From Lentzea terrae (GTDB taxonomy: Bacteria; Actinomycetota; Actinomycetes; Mycobacteriales; Pseudonocardiaceae), in NCBI RefSeq assembly GCF_003265345.1, contig NZ_QFWW01000032.1, positions 41,438-105,437 on the forward strand: a stretch of 64,000 nucleotides of DNA, in the 5' to 3' direction. Both the position numbers and the translations under genes were made by a program. The notes under the pieces are model-generated. The model made no database searches and was not told where the DNA came from. It saw nothing but the letters and a program-made list of their open reading frames with translations. Below are positions 8,566-16,789 of the stretch, one piece after another (positions within the stretch are counted from its first letter, which is position 1; each line of letters opens with the position of its first letter).

Positions 8566-10898
8566 GCACCGTGGTGCTGGACGTCAGCGGACTGCACTGG
8601 GCGTCCGAGCAGAACGTCGTCAACGCCAAGCTCGGCAGGCAGCCCGGTGTGCACCACGTCGAGGTCAACCCGACCGCGCAGACCGCGACCGTGCGGTTCG
8701 ACCCGGCCGTGACCTCCGTGGCCGACCTGCGCCAGTGGGTCGTCGACTGCGGCTACCACTGCGCCGGCCAGTCCGTGCCGCACCACATCTGCGATCCGGC
8801 CGCGGAACCCGGCGCTGAGCACTCGCCGCACGAGATGATGGGCCACGGTGGCCATGCGGGAATGTCGATGGCCGCGATGGTCGCCGACATGCGCAACCGG
8901 TTCCTGGTGGCGTTGCTGTTCTCCATCCCGATCTTGCTGTGGTCGCCGATCGGCACGGAAGTCTTCGGGCTGCACCTGCCCACGCCGTTCGGGATCCGCG
9001 CGGACGTGTGGTCGCTGTTGCTCAGCCTGCCAGTGATCTTCTACTCGTGCTGGATCTTCTTCGACGGTGCTTGGCGTGCGTTGCGTGCCAGGACACTCGA
9101 CATGATGGTGCTCGTCGCGGTGGCGGTCGGCGCGGGCTGGCTGTACTCCGTGGTGATCACGCTGACCGGCGGGGGAGAGGTCTTCTACGAGGCCGCCACT
9201 GTGCTGGCCGCGTTCGTCCTGTTGGGACACTGGTTCGAGATGCGGGCCCGCGGCGGCGCGAACGACGCCATCCGGGCACTGCTGAACCTGGCGCCACCCA
9301 AAGCCCTTGTCCTGCGCGACGACGAGCCGGTCGAGGTGCCCACCGCCGAGGTGGTGGTCGGTGATCTACTCCTGGTGCGGCCGGGTGCGAAGATCGCGGT
9401 GGACGGTGTCGTCGAGGACGGCGAGTCCGAGGTCGACGAGTCGATGGTCACCGGTGAAAGCCTGCCGGTGCACAAGGCACCCGGCTCGGCCGTCATCGGC
9501 GCCACGATCAACGCCAACGGCACGCTGCGCGTCCGAGCGACCAAGATCGGCTCGGACACCGCGCTTGCCCAGATCGTCAAGCTCGTCCAGGAAGCACAGA
9601 ACTCCAAGGCACCTGGTCAGCGGCTCGCCGACCGGGCGGCGTTCTGGTTGGTGCTGGTCGCGTTGGCCGGTGGCGCGCTGACCCTCGCGGCCTGGCTGCT
9701 CTCGGGAGCCTCGTTCGCCACCGCGATGCTGTTCGCCATCACGGTCGTCGTGATCACCTGCCCGGACGCCCTCGGACTCGCCACCCCGACCGCGATCATG
9801 GTCGGCACCGGGCTCGGCGCCAAGCGCGGCGTGCTGTTCAAGAACGCCATGGCACTGGAGACCTCCGCGCGCATCGATGTCGTCGTGATGGACAAGACCG
9901 GCACCCTGACCAAGGGTGAGCCCGAGGTCACCGACGTGATCGCCGACGGTTTCGACCAGACCGAACTGCTGCGGCTCGTCGCAGCGGTCGAACGAGAGTC
10001 CGAACACCCGCTTGCCGAGGCCATTGTCCGCCGCGCCGGCGACCTCGACGGTGTGCGCGCCGAGCGGTTCGAGAACGTGCCGGGACACGGCGCGATCGCT
10101 CAGGTGAACGGACGGCGTGTCGTGGTCGGCAACCGGCGACTGCTCGAGCGGGAAGGCGTCGACCTCGGCTCCCTGGCGGCGCGTCGGGACGAGCTGGCCG
10201 CCACCGGGCGCACCGCGGTACTGGCCGCGGTCGACGGTGTGGCCGCCGGCGTGATCGGCATCGCCGACGCGCCGAGGGAAACGTCGGTGGCCGCCGTCGA
10301 GGCGCTGCACGACCTCGGGGTCGAGGTCGTCATGCTGACCGGCGACAACCAGGCGACCGCGGAACGCATCGCCTCGCGGCTCGGCATCGACACCGTCATC
10401 GCCGAGGTCCTGCCTGGCGACAAAGCCGCACACGTCGCCGAGCTGCAGCGAAGTGGCCGCAAGGTCGCGATGGTCGGCGACGGCGTGAACGACGCCCCGG
10501 CCCTGGCTCAGGCCGATCTCGGCATCGCCATCGGCGCCGGCACCGACGTGGCCATCGAGACCGCCGATGTGGTGCTGATGCGCTCCGACCCGCTGGACGT
10601 TCCGACCGCGTTGCGCATCGGGCGCGGCACGCTGCGCAAGATGCGCCAGAACCTCGGCTGGGCCATCGGCTACAACGCCATCGCTCTGCCGATCGCCGCC
10701 GGTGTGTTCGAACCCGCCTTGGGGCTGATGCTCCGCCCGGAGATCGCCGCGTTGTCGATGTCCGGCTCGAGCCTCATCGTCGCCGTGAACGCGCTGGCGC
10801 TCAAGCGGCTGCGCCTGCCCACGGGCGCGAGCGACCGTCGCGCGACCGTGCCAGGTGGCCTCGACCAGGCCGGTGGCGAGCAGGACGACGCCAAGTGA
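8562..10898 (+). CDS. Heavy-metal (probably copper) translocating P1B-type ATPase with a CPD motif
   Basis: The 778-residue pump has an N-terminal HMA-like domain (residues 1-70) that lacks the metal-binding CxxC, a Met/His-rich linker (EMMGHGGHAGMSM), the actuator TGES, DKTGTLT phosphorylation site, SEHPLAEAI and GDGVNDAPA. The membrane metal-site motif is CPD (TCPDALGLATP) rather than CPC or CPH. Placement in a copper operon argues for copper export. The last ~20 residues (after LRLPTGASD) look unlike the family and may have been added when the downstream region was rearranged, because they overlap a minus-strand gene fragment. Confidence 0.9.
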   Translation: MSTVVLDVSGLHWASEQNVVNAKLGRQPGVHHVEVNPTAQTATVRFDPAVTSVADLRQWVVDCGYHCAGQSVPHHICDPAAEPGAEHSPHEMMGHGGHAGMSMAAMVADMRNRFLVALLFSIPILLWSPIGTEVFGLHLPTPFGIRADVWSLLLSLPVIFYSCWIFFDGAWRALRARTLDMMVLVAVAVGAGWLYSVVITLTGGGEVFYEAATVLAAFVLLGHWFEMRARGGANDAIRALLNLAPPKALVLRDDEPVEVPTAEVVVGDLLLVRPGAKIAVDGVVEDGESEVDESMVTGESLPVHKAPGSAVIGATINANGTLRVRATKIGSDTALAQIVKLVQEAQNSKAPGQRLADRAAFWLVLVALAGGALTLAAWLLSGASFATAMLFAITVVVITCPDALGLATPTAIMVGTGLGAKRGVLFKNAMALETSARIDVVVMDKTGTLTKGEPEVTDVIADGFDQTELLRLVAAVERESEHPLAEAIVRRAGDLDGVRAERFENVPGHGAIAQVNGRRVVVGNRRLLEREGVDLGSLAARRDELAATGRTAVLAAVDGVAAGVIGIADAPRETSVAAVEALHDLGVEVVMLTGDNQATAERIASRLGIDTVIAEVLPGDKAAHVAELQRSGRKVAMVGDGVNDAPALAQADLGIAIGAGTDVAIETADVVLMRSDPLDVPTALRIGRGTLRKMRQNLGWAIGYNAIALPIAAGVFEPALGLMLRPEIAALSMSGSSLIVAVNALALKRLRLPTGASDRRATVPGGLDQAGGEQDDAK

Positions 10899-11020
10899 GC
10901 CGACGAGCGCGGTGATGGATGCCGCCCTGGCCCTGTCGGGGTTGGCGTTTGGCCTGTGGGCGATGCCGTGCACGGTGGTCGCGGCCATGACCACCGCGAA
11001 CAGAAGCAGCTCAACGCGGA
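10841..11020 (-). pseudogene. Two-span membrane-protein fragment
   Basis: A minus-strand frame running from the flavohaemoglobin break encodes two clear hydrophobic segments (VELLLFAVVMAATTVHGIA and ALVGSLGVVLLATGL) joined by a polar loop. It continues into the antisense of the ATPase gene without a natural end. It probably is the C-terminal part of a lost membrane protein. The family was not recognised. Confidence 0.3.
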
Positions 11021-11443
11021 TGGCGCTGCCCGTCTGGCAGGTCGACCGCGACCGACACGTACTGGCCCAGTTCGAACGCCAGTACCGGTCCGCCCGTCAT
11101 CGGGCAGCAGGGTGAAGGACATGGTGTCGACGGCTTCCTCGTCGCGCTTCGCCACGCGCCAGGGCCGCCAGAGTGTGTCGGGGGAGACGCAGGCGTTCTG
11201 GTGCAGCCGTGCCTCGGCGGCGATCAGCGAGGCCGCGAACAACCAGTAGACCTCGTCCCACGCGGCCGCGACCTCAGGCGTGACGGCGTCACCGAGCACG
11301 GTCGCGACGGCGCCGATGAAGTGCTTGCCGACGATCAGGTACCGGTTGGGCCGCACCCCGAGCGTGGCGTGCTTGTGGGCGATGGGTTCGGCGATCGGAC
11401 CGAACGGCACGCCGACGCCGGGCGAACGCAGTTGGGGTGTCAC
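11021..11443 (-). pseudogene. hmp: Flavohaemoglobin (NO dioxygenase) remnant
   Basis: The middle of the frame matches the C-terminal half of a flavohaemoglobin globin domain (PIAEPIAHKHATLGVRP, then AAAWDEVYWLFA) and the beginning of the FAD domain (WRPWRV, MSFTLLPDDG). Near 11095 the reading shifts frame to continue as LGQYVSVAVDLPDGQ before it stops. The N-terminal half of the globin, the rest of the FAD domain and the NAD domain are missing. An intact protein would be about 400 residues and detoxify nitric oxide. The remnant therefore indicates loss of one NO-defence gene from this locus. Confidence 0.75.
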
Positions 11444-11479
11444 ACGGCAATCAGCACGGCGAGCGACTCGGTGTGTGCC

Positions 11480-11911
11480 CTACGGCGTCGAATAGGGCTC
11501 CGACCGTTCGATCGACCGCGTGACTGAGGGCCTGTGGTTCCGGTCGCGCTCGGTGTGTTCCTCCGCCAGCTGGTCGGCCAGCTGTTCCTGACGCTCTTCA
11601 CCGCGGTAGCTCACGAGCACCCTCATGGTGATCGCGTGCGCCAATGCCAGGAGGAGCAGCACGATGCCGAGTTTGGTGACGAGCTGCTGCAGCTGGCCGT
11701 CGACTGGCACGTCGACGGTGGAGAGCAGCGCGACGAGACCGAGCACGATCAGCATGAACAGGGTGGTGGTCAGCCAGCCTGCGGCGATGCTCGTGCCGCG
11801 GTGGGAGTTCGTGGCGAGGTAGCGGCGCCCGCTGATGGTGATGATCGCGGCGTCGGCGATGACCAGCAGCGTGCTGATGGTCAGGAAGGCGATGTAGCTG
11901 TCGGTGTCCAT
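11480..11911 (-). CDS. Membrane protein of unknown function
   Basis: The 143-residue protein has three or four hydrophobic segments: an N-terminal one (FLTISTLLVIADAAIITI), a central pair (TTTLFMLIVLGLVALL, LGIVLLLLALAHAI) and then an acidic, coiled-coil-prone C-terminal tail of about 45 residues rich in Glu and Arg. No family was recognised. It follows another membrane-protein gene with a single base between them, so the two are probably co-expressed from the DosR-like box at 12551. Confidence 0.65.
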   Translation of the reverse strand: MDTDSYIAFLTISTLLVIADAAIITISGRRYLATNSHRGTSIAAGWLTTTLFMLIVLGLVALLSTVDVPVDGQLQQLVTKLGIVLLLLALAHAITMRVLVSYRGEERQEQLADQLAEEHTERDRNHRPSVTRSIERSEPYSTP

Positions 11912-11912
11912 G

Positions 11913-12515
11913 TCAGCTCCGGTTGAGGAGTCGGGTGAGGGCGGAGCCGGTGATCGCTGCCATCGTGGCCGCCATGACGAGGCCTCCTAGTGCTCCGATC
12001 AGGGCGATCAGCACCGCCGGCTGGCCGGGTTGCCAGAGGGGAGTGGTGAACGCCGCGAACACGACCAGGCCGGCGGCCCACGCCACGGCGTTGGCCCCCA
12101 CCCACAGGTGTGCCCTGGCGACGTGGTGGCGCAGGACCAGCCACTGACCCGTGCCCAGCGACAAAAGGACGCCGATGCCGGCGATCGACACGAGCGCGAG
12201 CAGTGCGGGGAGCGGGAGGTTACCTAGGAACTGGCTGTGGTCGACGGCGAGCAGAGCGACCGCCCAGGCGAAACCGGCGGCCAGTGCGGTGACGCCGATC
12301 CAGTGAGGTGCGCTGAGCGAGGGGAACGTGCGGCGCAGGACGAGACACTGCGCCGCACCGAGGATCGCGCCCTCCGCTGTGCCGGCGAGGACGAGCACCG
12401 GTGCCGACGACGTCAGGGCGCCGGTCAGCGCCGGGGCCAGGAAGCCGAGGAACTCCCCGGCGGTCACCCAGGCGAACCAGGTCTTCCAGACCTCGCGTGT
12501 CAGCGTTGTGCTCAT
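11913..12515 (-). CDS. Six-span membrane protein of unknown function
   Basis: The 200-residue protein is almost entirely hydrophobic with about six predicted spans, and has a twice-occurring motif around QCLVLRR and QWLVLRHH that suggests an internal duplication. No known domain was recognised. It is the first gene of a two-gene leftward operon starting 36 bp from a DosR-like box, which marks it as a candidate new regulon member. Confidence 0.65.
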   Translation of the reverse strand: MSTTLTREVWKTWFAWVTAGEFLGFLAPALTGALTSSAPVLVLAGTAEGAILGAAQCLVLRRTFPSLSAPHWIGVTALAAGFAWAVALLAVDHSQFLGNLPLPALLALVSIAGIGVLLSLGTGQWLVLRHHVARAHLWVGANAVAWAAGLVVFAAFTTPLWQPGQPAVLIALIGALGGLVMAATMAAITGSALTRLLNRS

Positions 12516-12550
12516 ACCTCAACGTTGCGCTATCGGCGACGCCGAACGCA

Positions 12551-12564
12551 GGGACCAAGGTCCT
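12551..12564 (+). promoter_or_regulatory. DosR-like box between the membrane-protein pair and the lycopene cyclase gene
   Basis: GGGACCAAGGTCCT is a palindrome with one mismatch from GGGACNNNNGTCCC. It lies 36 bp from the leftward start at 12515 and 58 bp from the rightward start at 12622, so it could serve both genes. Confidence 0.62.
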
Positions 12565-12621
12565 CAGCTCAGAGTGCGCCTTGCCGTGGTGGGCAAGGAC
12601 ACTTCCGCACAGAGTGGTGGT

Positions 12622-13731
12622 ATGACGCGCATCGTGATCGCAGGAGGTGGCCTCAGCGGGCTGAGTCTCGCGGCGCACCTCGCGGTGATGGACCACCGGC
12701 ACCCGGTGATCGTGGTCGACGACGGGCGCGATCCGTTGAGCGCCAAGGCTTGGGCGTCGTGGAGCGACCGGCCCGGGCTGCTGGACGCGGCTGCCTGCCG
12801 GTGGTTCGACCGGATTCGTGTGCACGTGAACGGCACCACGAAGGTGTTGCGGCTCGGCCGCTACCGGTACCGGGTGGTGCGGGGCGACGACCTGGCCTCC
12901 GTGGTGCGGAGGTTCACCGATCCGTTGCGGCACTTCACGTTCTACGAAGGTCATGTGGATCGGATCGCGGATGACGGAGTGGTGGTTGACGGACAGCACT
13001 TGCGGGCCCGGTGGGTCTTCGACAGCGTGATCGGTCCGGCGGAGGAGCCGCCCGCGGACGCACTCCTGTCGTTCCGGGGATGGCGGGTGCGGGCCGAACG
13101 GGCGGCCTTCGACGCGGAGATACCCACACTGTTCGACTTCCGGACGTCACAGGCGCGCGGGGCGAGCTTTGTGTACGTGCTGCCGGGCGACGCTCATCAC
13201 GCACTCGTGGAGCACACCTCGTTCATGGCGCCGGACGCGACAACTGACCAAGCAGCGCAACGAGAAGCTCTTGCCGAGTACCTTGCGGACGTCGGCCAGT
13301 ACGAGATCGAATGCGAAGAGCACGCGGTGCTTCCCTTGCGCGCCCGGCAAACCCCGCGCAGGAACGGCAACGTGCTCACGATCGGTGCCAAGGGCGGGCT
13401 GCTCAAGGCATCCACTGGATTCGGCTACCAGCGCGTCCAACGGGACAGCGCCGCGATCGCGGAGTCGTTGCACGAGTACGGGCACCCGTTCGCGTTGCCG
13501 GCGGAATCAGCGAGGTTCCGGTTGTTCGACGGCGTGTTGCTGGACGTCGTGACGCGGGAACCTGCCCAGCTGGAACGTGCGTTCGGCGCGTTGTTCCGGT
13601 ACCGCACCGCGGAACCGGCCCTGCGGTTCCTCGACGAGGCCACGACGTCACCACAGGAATGGCGGTTGTTCGCCGGGATGCCGGCGGCGACCTACCTGGC
13701 CGCCGCACGGCACCGGCTGGTCAGCTCCTGA
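12622..13731 (+). CDS. Lycopene cyclase family FAD-dependent protein
   Basis: The 369-residue protein opens with a dinucleotide-binding motif (IVIAGGGLSGLSLAAHL) and has the lycopene cyclase family features downstream: SFRGWRV near residue 150, PTLFDFRTSQ, FVYVLP and GAKGGLLKASTGFGYQR. The family cyclises the psi ends of lycopene to beta rings in carotenoid synthesis. No other carotenoid genes are in the window, so its substrate must come from elsewhere. The ATG at 12622 is chosen since an upstream frame would run across the promoter. It starts 58 bp after a DosR-like box, an unusual link between carotenoids and hypoxia. Confidence 0.82.
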   Translation: MTRIVIAGGGLSGLSLAAHLAVMDHRHPVIVVDDGRDPLSAKAWASWSDRPGLLDAAACRWFDRIRVHVNGTTKVLRLGRYRYRVVRGDDLASVVRRFTDPLRHFTFYEGHVDRIADDGVVVDGQHLRARWVFDSVIGPAEEPPADALLSFRGWRVRAERAAFDAEIPTLFDFRTSQARGASFVYVLPGDAHHALVEHTSFMAPDATTDQAAQREALAEYLADVGQYEIECEEHAVLPLRARQTPRRNGNVLTIGAKGGLLKASTGFGYQRVQRDSAAIAESLHEYGHPFALPAESARFRLFDGVLLDVVTREPAQLERAFGALFRYRTAEPALRFLDEATTSPQEWRLFAGMPAATYLAAARHRLVSS

Positions 13732-14520
13732 TCTCCCGGCGTTCGAACGCCGCCGCGGCGCCCACGACGAGCAGGCCGGTGAGCACCACCAGGCCGGCGA
13801 GTCCCAGCCAGTTCGGATCGCCGGTCAGCGCCTCGTTCACCCCGGCGTGGTGGAACGGAGACAGCACTCGCCACGGGCGCAACCCGTCAGCGAGCGCGGA
13901 CAGGGCGTCCAGGAGATAGCTGAACAGGGCCAGGCCCACGGACACCCCGATCGCCAGGCCGCGCCGTCCGGTCAGCGCACCGATGAGCAACGCGGTGGCG
14001 CCGAACGGCAGTGCCACCACCGCGCTCGCCAGCACCGCGGCCAGCAGGTCCTGCCACGGCACGCCCAGTCCCGCGGCCGCGCTGCCGGCCACGAGCACGA
14101 CGGCGAACGCGGCGGTGACGATCGCGACCGCGGCGAGCACGGCGGCGGCCTTGTCCAGCACGAGGCGGGTGCGGGAGATCGGGTTGGCCAGCAGGAGGTC
14201 CATCGTGTGCTCCTGCTCCTCGGCCGCGGTGGCCCTGGCGGCCTGCCCGATCGCGATGCCGAGCAGCACCAGCGGGGCGAGGAAGCCGAACACCTCGCCC
14301 TGCAGGTACCCGACGCCGCTGGCGAGGGACTGCTGGACGTTGAACAACGCCTTGAACGCCTCGGGATAGGAGTCGAGCAGCTTCTCGAACTCCCGGCCGC
14401 GTCGCGGACAGCGGGGTAGACCGCGAGCTGCAGCAGCACGCTCGCGACGAGCGCGACACCCCAGCCGATGATGCCGGACCGGTTGTCGCGCAAGGACTTC
14501 GTCATCAGCTCAGTCGTCAT
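13721..14520 (-). pseudogene. ABC transporter permease interrupted by a frameshift
   Basis: Two frames together make one permease of about 265 residues. The N-terminal frame (from 14520) gives MTTELMTKSLRDNRSG and the first membrane span, ending YPAVRDAA. Near 14400 homology jumps to the next frame, reading REFEKLLDSYPEAFKALFN and then five more spans up to the stop at 13721. A single missing base explains the shift. The N terminus overlaps the ATPase stop by 11 bp as expected for an intact operon, so the damage is recent or a sequencing error. Its 3' end overlaps the convergent lycopene cyclase gene by 11 bp. Confidence 0.75.
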
Positions 14521-15397
14521 CGCCGCGCTCCTCGGTGTAGTGCACGAAGATGTCCTCCAGGTCGGGCTCGTGGCTCGTCACGTTGAGCAACGAGAACCGG
14601 GCGGCCGTGCGCACGAGCTCGCCGACGGCGCCCGAGACGCGGCACCGCACCTCGTTGCCCGTGGCCTGCACGGCCTGCACACCGGGGATCCCGCTGAACG
14701 TCGCCGCCGCGACCTCCTCGGCGAAGGTGAACGTCAGCTCCCGCAACGCGTTCGCCTTCAGCGACGCGACGGTGTCCTCGACGACGAGGCTGCCCGCGAG
14801 CAGGATGCCGACCCGGTCGGCCACGTGCTCCACTTCGGACAGCACGTGCGAGGAGAACAACGCCGTGCCGCCGCCGTCGATGTACTCGCGCAGGTACGCG
14901 TGGAACTCCCGTTGTGCGAGCGGGTCGAGGCCGGACGCGGGTTCGTCGAGGATCACCAGGTCGGGCCGGTGTGCGAACGCCTGCACGAGACCGAGCTTCT
15001 GCCGGTTGCCCTTGGAGAGCTCGCCCGTGCGGCGGTCCAGGTCCAGGTCGAGGCGTTTGGCGAGGGTCGTCGCCTCTCCGAGGTCGGCGTGGTCGCGCAG
15101 GGCGCCGCAGAAGCGCAGGTAGTCGGCGCCGGTGAGACGGTCGTAGAGCACCAGCTCGCCCGGCAGGTAGCCGATCCGGCCGCGCAGCCGGGGCGACATC
15201 GGCTCGCCGAACAGCGTGATGCTGCCGCGCGTCGGCCTGATGACGTCGATGAGAAGGCGGAGCGTGGTGGTCTTGCCCGCTCCGTTCGGTCCGAGCAGCC
15301 CGTAGACCTCGCCTTGGCGTACTTCCAGGTTCAGGTCGCGCAAGGCCGTCGTTCTGCCGTAGCGCTTGGTGAGCTGACGTGTGCTGATGACGTTCAT
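14510..15397 (-). CDS. ABC transporter ATP-binding protein (drug-export type)
   Basis: The 295-residue ATPase carries Walker A GPNGAGKTT, signature LSKGNRQKLGL, Walker B DLVILDEPASGLDP, the switch region SSHVLSEVEHVADR and a C-terminal extension of about 80 residues. This is the layout of DrrA/CcmA-type exporters, in which the signature is LSKGNRQK. The start at 15395-15397 overlaps the upstream stop by ATGA. The partner permease downstream is frameshifted, so the exporter may not function. The substrate is unknown. Confidence 0.88.
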   Translation of the reverse strand: MNVISTRQLTKRYGRTTALRDLNLEVRQGEVYGLLGPNGAGKTTTLRLLIDVIRPTRGSITLFGEPMSPRLRGRIGYLPGELVLYDRLTGADYLRFCGALRDHADLGEATTLAKRLDLDLDRRTGELSKGNRQKLGLVQAFAHRPDLVILDEPASGLDPLAQREFHAYLREYIDGGGTALFSSHVLSEVEHVADRVGILLAGSLVVEDTVASLKANALRELTFTFAEEVAAATFSGIPGVQAVQATGNEVRCRVSGAVGELVRTAARFSLLNVTSHEPDLEDIFVHYTEERGDDD

Positions 15398-15996
15398 CGC
15401 AGACTCCCCGCCTCGGCGGAGTGCTTGACAGTCCGCAGGACAGCGCGACTGATGACCCCGATGAACGGCGTGCTGATCCGCCAGTAGCGGCGGAAGCTGA
15501 GCCACGCGTGCGGATCCGTGAGCACGACCCGCATCTCCGCGCTGACGAGCGAGCGCCGCTGGCCGTACGGGAGCACCGAGAGCGAGCAGACGACCTTGGC
15601 GTAGCCGGGTTCGGCGAAGTCCATGAAGTCGCGTGCCTCTTCCACGGGCACCCACTTGACGATCGGCTGCCAGACCTTGCCGATCGCGCCGAAGACGATC
15701 TCCTGGCCGGGTTGCTCGCCCAGGAGAACCCAGTCCGAGCCCGCGGCGAGGTCGTTGATGGTCAGACGCGTGCGCTGCCGGGGTGTCCGGCGGTTGCGCT
15801 CACGCCACGTCTCGGGCAGCTCGCGCAGCCGGACCGCGGCGGTGACCAGGAAGCCGTGCAGGTCGGTCAGGTCGAGGTCGTGCACCGCCTGGAACGCCGA
15901 CGTGGGATCGGCGTCCACGACCACGTGGTCGGTGCGGCCGAACTCAAACCGAGGTGCGAACTGGTCGGCGAGGAGCGGGGACGGAAGGGGTGCCAC
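15394..15996 (-). CDS. SRPBCC-like protein of unknown function
   Basis: The 200-residue soluble protein has a START/SRPBCC-like pattern: an early DHVVVDADPTSAFQAVHDLDL strand-helix, central beta strands (FVFGAIGKVWQP-type segment) and a C-terminal helix after FRRYWRIS. Such folds bind small hydrophobic ligands, but no specific function is evident. The GTG start at 15996 has a strong AGGAGGAA six bases upstream, which lies within the preceding stress-protein gene, giving a 53-bp overlap. It is coupled to the ATPase downstream by ATGA. Confidence 0.65.
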   Translation of the reverse strand: MAPLPSPLLADQFAPRFEFGRTDHVVVDADPTSAFQAVHDLDLTDLHGFLVTAAVRLRELPETWRERNRRTPRQRTRLTINDLAAGSDWVLLGEQPGQEIVFGAIGKVWQPIVKWVPVEEARDFMDFAEPGYAKVVCSLSVLPYGQRRSLVSAEMRVVLTDPHAWLSFRRYWRISTPFIGVISRAVLRTVKHSAEAGSLR

Positions 15997-16636
15997 GGCG
16001 TTCCTCCTGTACGGGTCGGTGCACCACGAGAACGGGGCACGGGGCGTGGTGGAGCGCGGCCCTGGTCACGGCCCCGCAGGTGCGGGTCTCACCAGGTCCG
16101 ACGACGAGCAGGTCGCTGTCGGTGCAGCGGCTGATGGCCTCGTGCGGTTGACGGCGCACGAGCACGGCGGTGTGCGGGAACCCGCCGAGCGACGCGGACG
16201 AGCGGGCGAGGACCCAGCTGTGGTCCTCGTCGAGGTCGTCGCGCAGGACGGGCAACGGCGCGGCGTGCAGCACGCGCAGCACGGCGCCCCGCCGCAGAGC
16301 GAAGGCCGCTGCGGCGGCGAGCACGAAGTCGTCGTCCGGACCGCCGCTGACGAGCGCGGTGACGCGGCCGTGCTCGCCGCGCAACGCGGCCGCCGTCCCG
16401 CGCACGACCACCGTGTCGCAGGACGTCGCGTACACGGTGGGCAGGACGTGCCTGCCGAGCCCGAGCGGGGAGCTGCTCCGGCCTTGGTAGCCCAGGACCA
16501 CGAGCTGGGCGTGGAAGTGGTCCTGCAGCCGATGAGTCTCCACCTCGGCGCCGACCAGTTCCGCGTGCGCACGCGCCCAGCGCGCGGCCTCCTCGTCCCA
16601 CGGGGAGCCGTCTGCGATCACCACGACAGGTTCCAT
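15944..16636 (-). CDS. Universal stress protein family, tandem degenerate domains
   Basis: The 230-residue protein has two Usp-like halves. The first begins PVVVIADGSPWDEEAARWA; the second ends in a Usp-type C-terminal strand (HAPCPVLVVHRP). Neither half keeps the full ATP-binding G-2x-G-9x-G(S/T) signature, so nucleotide binding is doubtful. The C-terminal ~20 residues are basic and proline-rich and overlap the next gene. The gene is the first of a leftward operon with the ABC exporter and starts 60 bp from a perfect DosR-like palindrome. Confidence 0.75.
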   Translation of the reverse strand: MEPVVVIADGSPWDEEAARWARAHAELVGAEVETHRLQDHFHAQLVVLGYQGRSSSPLGLGRHVLPTVYATSCDTVVVRGTAAALRGEHGRVTALVSGGPDDDFVLAAAAAFALRRGAVLRVLHAAPLPVLRDDLDEDHSWVLARSSASLGGFPHTAVLVRRQPHEAISRCTDSDLLVVGPGETRTCGAVTRAALHHAPCPVLVVHRPVQEERRGTPSVPAPRRPVRTSV

Positions 16637-16695
16637 GCCTCCACGGTCGCCTGGCCCTCTCTCCCGGCACAGAGCGCAAAGCAAGGCGCTGAACC

Positions 16696-16732
16696 GGGAC
16701 GAAGGTCCCGATACCGCAGGGTCACGTGCCGC
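16696..16732 (+). promoter_or_regulatory. Perfect DosR-like palindrome plus a weaker site 23 bp on
   Basis: GGGACGAAGGTCCC (16696-16709) is a perfect GGGAC-N4-GTCCC palindrome, the best in the window. A weaker GGGTCACGTGCCGC begins 23 bp later. They sit between the divergent stress-protein gene (start 16636) and the beta-CASP nuclease gene (start 16790). Confidence 0.7.
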
Positions 16733-16789
16733 TGGGTGCGACGCCGGGAAAAAAGGACCGTGTGACCGGTGAGCACGAGGAGGCAGACG

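Noticed and set aside
10911..11115. Plus-strand small membrane-like frame after the P1B ATPase
   Set aside because: The minus strand of the same stretch carries recognisable flavohaemoglobin and membrane-protein remnants, so the plus frame is a shadow.
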